From NCBI RefSeq assembly GCF_008642315.1, contig NZ_CP029192.1:3906001-3970000 (forward strand): a stretch of 64,000 nucleotides of DNA. The letters are read 5' to 3'. Origin of the DNA: Streptomyces venezuelae. GTDB taxonomy: Bacteria; Actinomycetota; Actinomycetes; Streptomycetales; Streptomycetaceae. This document shows positions 32,150 through 39,848 of this stretch, piece after piece; positions within the stretch are counted from its first letter, which is position 1; each line of letters starts with the position of its first letter. Below the pieces are notes generated by a model that saw only the letters and a program-made list of their open reading frames with translations, had not been told where the DNA came from and searched no databases. A program made the translations under genes and the position numbers.

Positions 32150-33160
32150 ATGCGCTGGACCGACATCTACGTGGAGAGCGCGGCCGCCGAGTTCGGGAAG
32201 CTGCAGACCGGTCAGGAGGCGGTGGACCTCGGTCTGCTGCCCGCCGAGGAGATCGTACGGAGCGCACAGCGCTCCGTGTCGGTGAGCGACGGGCGCAGCG
32301 GGCCCGAACTCGCCGTCGCCGCGGGCCGCACGGCGCTCGCCCGCGCCGGCCGGGACGCGCGGGACGTGGGGCTGCTCATCCACGCGGACTGCTGGTACCA
32401 GGGCCTGGAGTTCTGGAACACGGCCGCGTACGTCCAGGACCAGGTGCTCGGCCACGGCGACTGCGTGGCGTACGAGCTGCGGCAGATGTCCAACGGCGGG
32501 ATGAGCGCCCTGGAGAACGCGGCGGCGCGGCTCACGGCGATTCCCGCCACGCGGGCCGCGCTGGTCACCACCGGCGACCGGTTCGCGGACCCGGCGTTCC
32601 CCCGCTGGAGCACCGACCGGGGCCTCGCGTTCGGCGACGCGGGAACGGCCGTCGTCCTGTCCCGCACGCCGGGGGCGCTGCGCCTGGTCGCCACGTCGTC
32701 GTACTCACAGCCGATGCTGGAAGGCCTGCACCGCGGTGCCGAGCCGTTCCTGCCGAGCGGCAGCGAGACGGGCCCGCTCGACCTGGTGGCGCGCAAGAAG
32801 GGCTTCCTGCGCGGGCGCTCCCAGGAGGAGATCACGACGCGCAACGAGACGGGCATGATGTCCGCGGTCAAGACCTGCCTCGCGGAGGCCGACACGGACA
32901 TCGCCGGGATGAAGGCCGTGGTCGTCCCGTTCTTCGGCGCCCGGCTCTCCCGGCTCCAGTGCCTGGCCCCGCTCGGCATCCAGCCCGAGGTGACCCTGCA
33001 GGAATTCGGCCTGACGGTCGGCCACTTGGGCGCCGGCGACCAGGCGGCGGGCCTGGCGAAGCTCCTGGAGGACGACACGCTGGAGAGCGGCGACCAGGTG
33101 CTGCTCGTGGGGGTGGGCGCGGGCTTCAGCTGGACCTGCGCGGTCCTGGAGCGGAGCTGA
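32150..33160 (+). CDS. KAS III-like acyltransferase with Ser in place of catalytic Cys
   Basis: This 336-residue thiolase-fold protein resembles the secondary-metabolite KAS III-like group (CerJ, ChlB3/B6, DpsC) that transfers acyl groups to sugars or carriers. In the nucleophile loop the usual QMCNGG reads RQMSNGGM, so Ser114 replaces Cys. The His site is TVGHLGAGDQ near residue 290. DpsC is a known family member that uses Ser. It lacks a PKS context here. In this locus it could esterify a cyclitol hydroxyl or supply an acyl starter, which is inference. It follows the VOC gene by 36 bases and precedes the transaldolase-like gene by 67. Confidence 0.85.
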   Translation: MRWTDIYVESAAAEFGKLQTGQEAVDLGLLPAEEIVRSAQRSVSVSDGRSGPELAVAAGRTALARAGRDARDVGLLIHADCWYQGLEFWNTAAYVQDQVLGHGDCVAYELRQMSNGGMSALENAAARLTAIPATRAALVTTGDRFADPAFPRWSTDRGLAFGDAGTAVVLSRTPGALRLVATSSYSQPMLEGLHRGAEPFLPSGSETGPLDLVARKKGFLRGRSQEEITTRNETGMMSAVKTCLAEADTDIAGMKAVVVPFFGARLSRLQCLAPLGIQPEVTLQEFGLTVGHLGAGDQAAGLAKLLEDDTLESGDQVLLVGVGAGFSWTCAVLERS

Positions 33161-33227
33161 CTCCGGTGACGGCATCCGACGTGCGGGACAAGAAGGACAC
33201 GAGGGACACGAGGAGAGGGTGGGGGAG

Positions 33228-34268
33228 ATGAATCACGCCTGGAAGCGACTTCGGGCCGAAGGCGTCGACGTATGGATCGACGTGTCGGCCACCGCCGGGG
33301 GCGCGGCGCGCGAGGTGCGCCGCGCGCTCGCACAGGGCGAGGTGGCGGGGGCCCGCATGGACGTCCCGCGGGAGGACCCGGCGGCCGGCCACGCCCCGGC
33401 CGCCGAGATCAGGCGGGTCTGCGACCAGCTTCTCCCCCGGCACCGGGCGAGCGGCGGCACCGGCGGCCTGGTCTCCGTCCCCCTCCCCGCGGGAGCGGCG
33501 CCCGATCCCGCCGCCTGGGCGGCGCGGGCCCGCGCCCTGCGCGACGAGATCGACCGCCCCAACCTCGTCGTGCGCCTCCCCGCCGAGGCGGCCGACACGG
33601 CGACCCTGCGGGCACTGTTCGCGCTGGACGTCGCCGTGGAGGTGTCCGGGGTGTGCTCCCCGCGCCGGTACGGCGAGGCGGCCACCGCCCTCCTGTCGGC
33701 CCTCGACGGCCCGGCCCGCACGGCCTCCTTCGTCTCCTTCGACGTGACCGGCGTCGAACGCCACGTCGACGCCCGCCTGGACCTCATCGGCTCCGACGAG
33801 GCCAAGGCGCTCCGCGGCCGCGCGGGTCTGGCGTGCGCCCGACTCGCGCACCGCGCGCACGAGATGACGTTCTCCTCGGCACGCTGGGGAGCACTGGCGG
33901 CCGCGGGCACCCCGGAACCGAAGCTGCTGTGGGTGACGGGCGGCGCCTCCCCGTACCGCTCGGCGTACTACGTACAGGAACTGGTGACGCGGGGCACGGC
34001 CACCGCGATGCGCCCGGCCGCGGCGGACGCGCTGGCGGAGGCGGGCACGGTGAGCGGCGACCGGGTGTGGCGCCACTACGCCGACGCGGAGCGGACGTTG
34101 GCGTACTTGAACTGGTTCGGCATCTCGGTGGAGACGTTGGCAGCGGGCCCCCAGAGCCCACCGGCCGCACTCGCGGATCCACCGGCCCCCCGCGAGACCG
34201 CCTCCCACCCGCCGGCCCACCCGCACCGAGGGGCGCACCAGTCCCACAGGCGGCTGACCCCGGCCTGA
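33228..34268 (+). CDS. Transaldolase-like protein lacking the Schiff-base lysine
   Basis: This 346-residue protein aligns by motif with transaldolases. GVDVWIDVSA matches the start of barrel strand 1, SFVSFDVTGVERHVDARLD matches the ASFFVSRVD region, and PKLLWVTGGASPYRSAYYVQ matches KLLWAS(T)G..NPAYRD..Y. The position of the catalytic Lys (normally V-K-I-P-A-T) is LVVRLPAE, with Arg116. The strand-1 GVTTNP region is also replaced. It should not form the usual dihydroxyacetone imine, so it is an evolved relative, regulator or inactive partner. Normal transaldolase handles sedoheptulose 7-phosphate, the cyclase substrate, which makes the link notable. ATG 33228 is preferred over GTG 33219. The Pro/His-rich C-terminal 45 residues look unstructured. 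Confidence 0.78.
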   Translation: MNHAWKRLRAEGVDVWIDVSATAGGAAREVRRALAQGEVAGARMDVPREDPAAGHAPAAEIRRVCDQLLPRHRASGGTGGLVSVPLPAGAAPDPAAWAARARALRDEIDRPNLVVRLPAEAADTATLRALFALDVAVEVSGVCSPRRYGEAATALLSALDGPARTASFVSFDVTGVERHVDARLDLIGSDEAKALRGRAGLACARLAHRAHEMTFSSARWGALAAAGTPEPKLLWVTGGASPYRSAYYVQELVTRGTATAMRPAAADALAEAGTVSGDRVWRHYADAERTLAYLNWFGISVETLAAGPQSPPAALADPPAPRETASHPPAHPHRGAHQSHRRLTPA

Positions 34269-34293
34269 CGCGAGGTCGCCGGGACCGGCCGGA

Positions 34294-35712
34294 TCAGTCC
34301 CGCGGCAGCATCCACGCGGCGAGGGCGGTCGTGGCGCAGAGGACGAGCCCCGCGACGACGAGCCCACCATGCATCCCGGAGAGCGAGAACCCGCCCCCGA
34401 CGCCACCGTCCCCGCCGCCGGCGATCAGCGCACCGAACAGGGCGACGGACATCGCACCGCCGGTCTGCCGAAGGGAGTTGAGCATCCCGGACGCGGTGCC
34501 CGCGCGCTCGCCGGGGACGCTGTCGAGGAGCTGGGCGGTCAGCGCGGGGACGGCGAAGGCGCCGCCGAGACCGGTCGGCACGAGCAGGACGAGGACGAGC
34601 CACAGCGGCGTGTCGGCGTCCAGCGGTACGAGGGCGAACATGGCGAGGGCGAGGACGGCCTGGCCGAGCACGATGACCGTCCGCCGTCCGAACCGTTCGG
34701 CGGCGCGGGGCGAGACAAGGTTGGTGCCGGTGATGATCGCGGCGAGTGGCACGAACATGAGCCCGGCCGCGACGCCCGACATGCCGCGCAGCTGCTGGTA
34801 GTAGAGGCCGAGCAGGAACGTCACGCCGTAGAACCCGGCGTTCACCGCGAAGCCGACGGCAAGAGCGACACCGACCTGCCGCTGCCGCAGCAGGGAGAGC
34901 GGAACCATGGGGGCGGGGTGCCGCTTCTCGACACGATGGAAGGCGACCGCACAGACGACGGCGACACCGAACCCCGCGACCACGGGCGCACTGGTCCACC
35001 CCATGTGCCCGCCCTCGATGACGGCGAACGCGAGCCCCGCGAGGGCGAGTACGGCCGTCACCTGACCGCCGAGGTCGACCGCCGCGGGGCGGCGCGGGGA
35101 GCGGGCGACGCGGGCGAGCAGCACGAGGATGAGGGCGCCCACGGGCAGGTTGAGCAGAAACACGGAACGCCACCCGGCGGCCTCCGTCAGCACGCCCCCG
35201 AGCACGGGCCCCACCGCGACGGAGACGGACCCGCCCACCGTCCACAACGCGATGGCCCGGGCCCTGCGGCGCGGATCGTCGTAGGCCTGCCTGATCAGCG
35301 AGAGCGAGGCAGGCATCACGATGGCGGCCCCGGCGCCCTGCGCCACGCGGGCGGCGATCAGCGCGCCGATGCCGGGCGCGAGGGCGCAGGCGAGCGAGGC
35401 GGCGGTGAAGACCCCCACCCCCAGCGCATACGCCCGCCGCGCCCCGGCCCGGTCGGCGAGCGCCCCCGCGGACAGCATCAGCGCGGCGAACATCAACGTG
35501 TACGCGTCCACGACCCACTGCAACCCGGCCATGCCCCCGTGCAGGGTGGCGCGGATGTCGGGCAGCGCGATGTTCACGGCGGTGACGTCGATGGTGATGA
35601 CGGCGAACCCGAGCAGGGAGGCGACGAGGGCGAGGGAGCCGGAGGAGGAGGCGCGGGGGGCGTCGGGGGAACGGGGGACACGGGCGCTGGGGACGAGGGT
35701 GGGGACGGCCAT
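34294..35712 (-). CDS. MFS exporter, DHA2 family (14 TM, EmrB/QacA type)
   Basis: This 472-residue protein has about 14 hydrophobic helices and DHA2 motifs. TM1 is followed by VTAVNIALPDIRATL (the D1-type motif), the DRAGARRAYALG loop comes next, and motif C GPVLGGVLTEAAGWRSVF lies in TM5. Such proteins export drugs and natural products by proton antiport. It is convergent with the transaldolase-like gene (25-base gap) and divergent from the MmyB-type regulator, so it may serve as the cluster exporter or as a regulator-linked efflux pump. The ATG at 35712 is the first start of the conserved frame, after a Pro/Ser/Ala-rich tail of about 25 residues. Confidence 0.9.
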   Translation of the reverse strand: MAVPTLVPSARVPRSPDAPRASSSGSLALVASLLGFAVITIDVTAVNIALPDIRATLHGGMAGLQWVVDAYTLMFAALMLSAGALADRAGARRAYALGVGVFTAASLACALAPGIGALIAARVAQGAGAAIVMPASLSLIRQAYDDPRRRARAIALWTVGGSVSVAVGPVLGGVLTEAAGWRSVFLLNLPVGALILVLLARVARSPRRPAAVDLGGQVTAVLALAGLAFAVIEGGHMGWTSAPVVAGFGVAVVCAVAFHRVEKRHPAPMVPLSLLRQRQVGVALAVGFAVNAGFYGVTFLLGLYYQQLRGMSGVAAGLMFVPLAAIITGTNLVSPRAAERFGRRTVIVLGQAVLALAMFALVPLDADTPLWLVLVLLVPTGLGGAFAVPALTAQLLDSVPGERAGTASGMLNSLRQTGGAMSVALFGALIAGGGDGGVGGGFSLSGMHGGLVVAGLVLCATTALAAWMLPRD

Positions 35713-35740
35713 GGAGACAAACTCCTACGCGGCTACGGGG

Positions 35741-35814
35741 ACCCCGTCGCGGGGTACCGGGTGGGCAGGTGGGAAGCCCGTCGCGGAGCGACGGAGAAAC
35801 CGCCGCGGAGCGGC
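35741..35814. repeat. Three small hairpins between the exporter and regulator genes
   Basis: ACCCCG-TCG-CGGGGT (35741-35755), CCGTCGC-GGA-GCGACGG (35778-35794) and GCCGC-GGA-GCGGC (35802-35814) are perfect short palindromes in a row. The last resembles the CCGCCGC-TYC-GCGGCGG hairpins at 41177-41332. They may be REP-like or form an mRNA leader structure for the exporter. Confidence 0.5.
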
Positions 35815-35904
35815 AAGGCACACCCACTCTCCGCCCGAGCCCCACGCAGTGGCAGGCCCTGACACGGCCCCCCAAGGCCGACCACCACCAGGGACAATGA
35901 GCGG

Positions 35905-36765
35905 ATGACGACCACCACCACCGGCATCGCGCCGAGCCCCGGCACGGAACTGGGCCGCTACCTCCGGGCCCGTCGCGCCAGGGTGGCCCCCGCCGAAGCG
36001 GGCCTCCCCGCGGGCACGGGTTTCCGCCGCACCCCCGGCCTCCGCCGCGAGGAGCTCGCGACCCTCGCCGGGGTGAGCGTCGACTACTACACACGCCTGG
36101 AACGCGGCCGCGAGACGAACCCCTCCCCCGCCGTGATCGACGCCCTCGCCCGCGCCCTGCGCCTCTCGGGCGACTCCCACGAGCGCCTGCGCGACCTCGC
36201 GGAGCTGTCCTCGGGCCGCCTCACGGAACCGCACCCCACGGCCGACCACACGGTCCGCGACTCCACGCTGCGCACCCTGGACGCGCTGGCCCCGCTCCCC
36301 GCGTACGTGGTGAGCAGGCACAGCCACATGCTGGCCGCCAACGCCCCCGGCAAGGCCCTGCTGCCCGGCCTGTGGGAGTGGCCGGCCGAGCGGCGCAACG
36401 TACTCCGCTACCTCTTCCTGCACCCCGTGGGCCGCGTCCTGTACCAGCCGTGGGAGGAGACGGTCGCCAAGTCGGTGTCGCACCTGCGCGCGATCGGCGG
36501 CACCGACACGGACTCGCCGCAGCTGACGAACCTGGTAGGGGAACTCCTGCTGAAGTCACCGGACTTCGCCCGCATCTGGGAGCGGTACGACGTGTGCGAG
36601 CGCGGCGGCGGCATCAAGACGTTCGAGCACCCGAAGGTCGGCCCGATGACGCTCACGTACGAGGTGATGACGCTGGCGAGGACGGGCGGCCAGCGCATGG
36701 TGGTCTACCAGGCCCCGCGGAACACGCCGGACGAGACAGCGATGCTGAGACTGACCGCGGGCTAG
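35905..36765 (+). CDS. XRE-family regulator with MmyB-like ligand domain
   Basis: This 286-residue protein has an N-terminal HTH (about 35-95, with RREELATLAGVSVDYYTRLE) and a C-terminal MmyB/MLTR ligand-binding domain (about 110-280, with PAYVVSRHSHMLAAN and the NVLRYLFLHP segment). This family is named for MmyB of the methylenomycin cluster; members are thought to sense small lipophilic ligands. Being divergent from the 14-TM exporter over 192 bases, it is a likely regulator of that gene. Its TAG stop lies within the left arm of the inverted repeat at 36762. Confidence 0.9.
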   Translation: MTTTTTGIAPSPGTELGRYLRARRARVAPAEAGLPAGTGFRRTPGLRREELATLAGVSVDYYTRLERGRETNPSPAVIDALARALRLSGDSHERLRDLAELSSGRLTEPHPTADHTVRDSTLRTLDALAPLPAYVVSRHSHMLAANAPGKALLPGLWEWPAERRNVLRYLFLHPVGRVLYQPWEETVAKSVSHLRAIGGTDTDSPQLTNLVGELLLKSPDFARIWERYDVCERGGGIKTFEHPKVGPMTLTYEVMTLARTGGQRMVVYQAPRNTPDETAMLRLTAG

Positions 36766-36824
36766 GGCCTGTGTCGGAAGTCCCGCCCTCCGGGCGGAGG
36801 GCGGGACTTCCGACACAAGCCCTA
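36762..36824. repeat. Dispersed inverted-repeat element, copy 2
   Basis: CTAGGGCCTGTGTCGGAAG and its inverted partner CTTCCGACACAAGCCCTA enclose a GC-rich stem TCCCGCCCTCCG/CGGAGGGCGGGA, making one long hairpin. The arms match the 112-base element at 11503-11614. The stop codons of both convergent neighbours (TAG at 36763-36765 plus strand; CTA at 36822-36824 for the minus strand) are inside the arms, so it also acts as a natural bidirectional terminator. Confidence 0.8.
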
Positions 36825-38390
36825 ACCCTCGTCGGCGGCACAGGACTCCCCGCTCTTGGGCGTCTCCCCGTACAGCAGGAACCCGTTCACCTTGTCCTGC
36901 ACACACGTGGACCCGAGGTAACCGGTGTGCCCGTCCCCCTTGTTGTCGAGGACGACGGCCTGCGAGCCGAGGCGCCGCGCGGTCTCCTCCGTCCACCGGT
37001 AGGGCGTGGCCGGGTCGCCGCGCGTGCCGACGAGCAGCAGCTTGGGCGTCTTCACGTCACGTACGTCCTCACGGATGTACTTCGTCCCGGCCGGCCGGCC
37101 GAAGCAGAGCAGGACGGGCATCAGCATCGACTTGCCGAAGACGGGCGACGCGTCGTCGAACTGCTTCTGCAGCTTGCCGACTTCCTTCTCTATGTGCGCG
37201 GCGTCGGGCCGGTCGGGGTCGTCGGCGCAGTTCACGCCCATGAGCGCGGCAGCCATGTTGTCGGCGGGCACCTCCTCCCCCGCCGCCGGACCGGTCGCCG
37301 GACCGGTCGCCGGAATGCCCGTGGGCACGAGGCCCCCACTCATCCGGATCAGCGCCCGAGGATCACCGTCCGCGAGCAGCGCGCCCAACGCCTGCGAGAG
37401 CGCGGGCCACGCCTGCCTGCTGTACAGGGCCTGACCGAGTACGCCGACGACGTCCTGTCCGGTGAACTCGGCGCCGTCCAGGGAACGCAGCGGCATCTGG
37501 TCCATGTCCTTGATGAGCCGGACCATGCCCTTGCGGGCGCTGCGCGAGTCCGTGCCGAAGACGCAGCCCGCGTTCCCGGTGCACCAGGTGAGGAAGTTGT
37601 CGAGGGCGGTCTGGCGCCCCTCGGCGGTCACGAGGGACTGCTCGGCGACGGGTTCGGTGAGCGTGTCGACGCCGTCGAGCACCATTCGTCCGACGTTCTT
37701 CGGGAACTGCGCGGCGTACACGGCTCCCAGCCGCGTGCCGTACGAGAAGCCCAGGTAGTTGAGTTTCTTGTCGCCGAGGGCCTGGCGCATGACGTCCAGG
37801 TCGCGGGAGACGTTGACGGTCCCCATGTGCGGCAGGACGGGCCCCGACTTCTTCGCGCACTCCGCGGCGACGTTGCGCATCTCCGCGAGGACGGCGGCCG
37901 CGTCACCCGTTCCGCCGGACGAGGGATCCGTGCTCTTGTCGGCGTCGCCGCAGCTGACCGGCTCGCTCAGGCCGACGCCGCGCGGGTCGAAGGAGACGAC
38001 GTCGTAGTCCTTGCTGAGGAAGCCGAAGTCCTTCTGGGCCCCCGCGAGCGCGGAGACGCCGGGTCCGCCGGGCCCGCCGAAGTTCAGCAGCAGGGAGCCG
38101 CGCGGCTTGCCGCTCGCGCTGGACTTCATCCGGATCATCGCGACGTCGACGTCCCCCGATGCGGGGTCGGCGTAGTCGAGCGGGACGCTGACGTGCCCGC
38201 ACCGGATGTCCTTGGCGCCGCCCGTGGCCTCGGCCATCGCCTCGGTGTCGCCCTTGCAGGTGCCCCATTTGATCTTCTGCGTGTAGTAGCGCGCCAGATC
38301 GGGCCGCCCGCTCTCGTCGCCGGCGGCGGCCATGCCCGCTCCCACGACGACGAGCACGGTGACGCCGGCGACTGCACAAGCTCCGCGCAC
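36822..38390 (-). CDS. Secreted alpha/beta hydrolase, TAP-like (tripeptidyl aminopeptidase family)
   Basis: This 522-residue exported hydrolase has an N-terminal hydrophobic signal (RGACAVAGVTVLVVVGAGMAA). The oxyanion motif is LLNFGGPGGPGVS near residue 100, the nucleophile elbow is LGFSYGTRLG near 218, and an acid lies in LLVGTRGDPATPY near 460. The catalytic His is in NKGDGHTGY near 488, inside a C-terminal TAP-like domain with conserved Cys. This matches Streptomyces SlpD/SlpE-type and tripeptidyl-aminopeptidase-like proteins that remove N-terminal peptides from exported substrates. The GTG at 38390 follows GGAGG by 5 bases. It may be a lipid-ester hydrolase instead. Confidence 0.88.
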   Translation of the reverse strand: MRGACAVAGVTVLVVVGAGMAAAGDESGRPDLARYYTQKIKWGTCKGDTEAMAEATGGAKDIRCGHVSVPLDYADPASGDVDVAMIRMKSSASGKPRGSLLLNFGGPGGPGVSALAGAQKDFGFLSKDYDVVSFDPRGVGLSEPVSCGDADKSTDPSSGGTGDAAAVLAEMRNVAAECAKKSGPVLPHMGTVNVSRDLDVMRQALGDKKLNYLGFSYGTRLGAVYAAQFPKNVGRMVLDGVDTLTEPVAEQSLVTAEGRQTALDNFLTWCTGNAGCVFGTDSRSARKGMVRLIKDMDQMPLRSLDGAEFTGQDVVGVLGQALYSRQAWPALSQALGALLADGDPRALIRMSGGLVPTGIPATGPATGPAAGEEVPADNMAAALMGVNCADDPDRPDAAHIEKEVGKLQKQFDDASPVFGKSMLMPVLLCFGRPAGTKYIREDVRDVKTPKLLLVGTRGDPATPYRWTEETARRLGSQAVVLDNKGDGHTGYLGSTCVQDKVNGFLLYGETPKSGESCAADEG

Positions 38391-38495
38391 GGCAACCTCC
38401 CAGGGTGTGCCCCTCGGCTCACCCTAAGCGCGCCCCTCGCCCCTCGCCCGTTCGGCGCACCCCACGCTCACCCTCCGTAACCGCCTCGCCCTCCG

Positions 38496-39776
38496 TCACT
38501 GTGACCGCTCAAGGATCGCGGTCACCCCCTGCCCGCCCGCCGCACAGATGGAGATGAGCCCGCGCCCGGGCCGCCCCCGCTCGGCGAGGAGCTTGGCGAG
38601 CGTGGCGACGATCCGAGCCCCGGTGGCCGCGAAGGGGTGTCCGGTCGCGAGCGAGGACCCGGCGACGTTGAGCCGTTCCCGGTCCACCGTGCCGAGCCCC
38701 TGCTTCTCCCAGGCGGCGAGCGTGGCGAGCACCTGCGAGGCGAAGGCCTCGTGCACCTCCACGAAGTCGAAGTCCCCCAGTCCGAGCCCGACGCGCTCCA
38801 GCATCCGCGGCACGGCGTACGCGGGTGCCATCAGGAGTCCGTCGTCGCCCCCGGCGACATCTCCGTGCACGAAGTCCACCGCGGCGGTCTCGCAGGCGAC
38901 GAGGTGCGCGAGCGGTTCGAGGCCGCGCCCCGCGGCCCACTCGTCGCTGCCCAGCAGGACGACGGCCGCGCCGTCCGTCAGCGGAGTGGAGTTCCCCGCG
39001 GTCATGGTCGCCCCGCCGGCCGCCACCCCGAACACGGGCTTCAGCCTGCCCAGTTGCTCCACGGTCGACCCCGGCCGCAGATTCTGGTCCCGCGTGAGCC
39101 CCTCGTACGGCACGACGAGGTCGTCCAGCAACCCCCGCTCGTACGCGGCCGCGAGCCGCTGGTGACTGGCCGCCGCGAGCTCGTCCTGCGCCGCCCGCGT
39201 GATCCCCCACGCCCGCGCGGTCACGGCGGCGTGCTCGCCCATGGAGAGCCCGGTCCGCGGCTCGGCGTTGCGCGGGATGTCGGGTACGAGGTGCCGCGGC
39301 CGCACTCCGCCCAGGGCCCGCAGCCGCCCGCCGACGGACGTGGCGCGCCGGGCCGCGAGCAGCACCCGCCGCAGTTCGTCGTTGACGCCGAGCGGCGCGT
39401 CGCTCGCCGTGTCGGATCCCCCGGCGATACCGGACTCGACCTGCCCGAGCATGACCTTGTTGGCGACGGCGACGACGGCCTGCAGACCGGTCCCGCAGGC
39501 CTGTTGCAGGTCGTAGGCGGGCGTACGGGAATCGAGGGCGGACCCGAGGACGACCTCCCTGGCGAGGTTGAAGTCCCGGCTGTGCTTGAGCACGGCGCCC
39601 GCGACGAGCTCCCCGACCACGCCCCGCCCCCGGAGGCCGTGGCGCTCGACGAGCCCGTCGACCACGGCGGTCAGCATGTCCTGATTCGACGCGGTGGCGT
39701 ACGGCCCGTCGGACCGGGCGAACGGAACGCGGCTGCCACCGAGAACCGCGACGCGGCGCACTGAGGGAAGACTCAT
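38496..39776 (-). CDS. Acetyl-CoA acetyltransferase / thiolase (FadA2/FadI-like)
   Basis: This 426-residue thiolase has the acyl-accepting Cys in QQACGTGLQAV near residue 93, the catalytic His in GHPFAATGAR near 378 and the proton-shuttle Cys in CAAGGQGVTA near 413. It cleaves or forms beta-ketoacyl-CoA in fatty acid metabolism. It is divergent from the large FabG gene over 72 bases full of AT-rich palindromes. The same thiolase/FabG/MaoC set is found in mycobacteria as fadA2-fabG4-htdX, so a shared lipid pathway and shared repressor are likely. Confidence 0.92.
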   Translation of the reverse strand: MSLPSVRRVAVLGGSRVPFARSDGPYATASNQDMLTAVVDGLVERHGLRGRGVVGELVAGAVLKHSRDFNLAREVVLGSALDSRTPAYDLQQACGTGLQAVVAVANKVMLGQVESGIAGGSDTASDAPLGVNDELRRVLLAARRATSVGGRLRALGGVRPRHLVPDIPRNAEPRTGLSMGEHAAVTARAWGITRAAQDELAAASHQRLAAAYERGLLDDLVVPYEGLTRDQNLRPGSTVEQLGRLKPVFGVAAGGATMTAGNSTPLTDGAAVVLLGSDEWAAGRGLEPLAHLVACETAAVDFVHGDVAGGDDGLLMAPAYAVPRMLERVGLGLGDFDFVEVHEAFASQVLATLAAWEKQGLGTVDRERLNVAGSSLATGHPFAATGARIVATLAKLLAERGRPGRGLISICAAGGQGVTAILERSQ

Positions 39777-39800
39777 GTCTCGACCAGCTCCTGACCCTTG

Positions 39801-39827
39801 AGTAACCTTACTCCGAAGTAAATTTAC
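39801..39827. promoter_or_regulatory. Overlapping AT-rich palindromes in the thiolase/fabG promoter region
   Basis: AGTAA-CC-TTACT (39801-39812), TTACT-CCGA-AGTAA (39808-39821) and GTAAATTTAC (39818-39827) are perfect and partly overlapping. They are strikingly AT-rich for this genome and occupy the divergent promoter region. TetR-type repressors of lipid genes bind similar sites. The TetR gene at 42395 is the nearest candidate. Confidence 0.6.
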
Positions 39828-39848
39828 GACCGAGCTGGGAGTTGGACA

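Noticed and set aside
32150..33160. Housekeeping FabH or a type II PKS starter module
   Set aside because: There are no acyl-carrier, malonyltransferase or ketosynthase genes nearby, and the active site has Ser instead of Cys.
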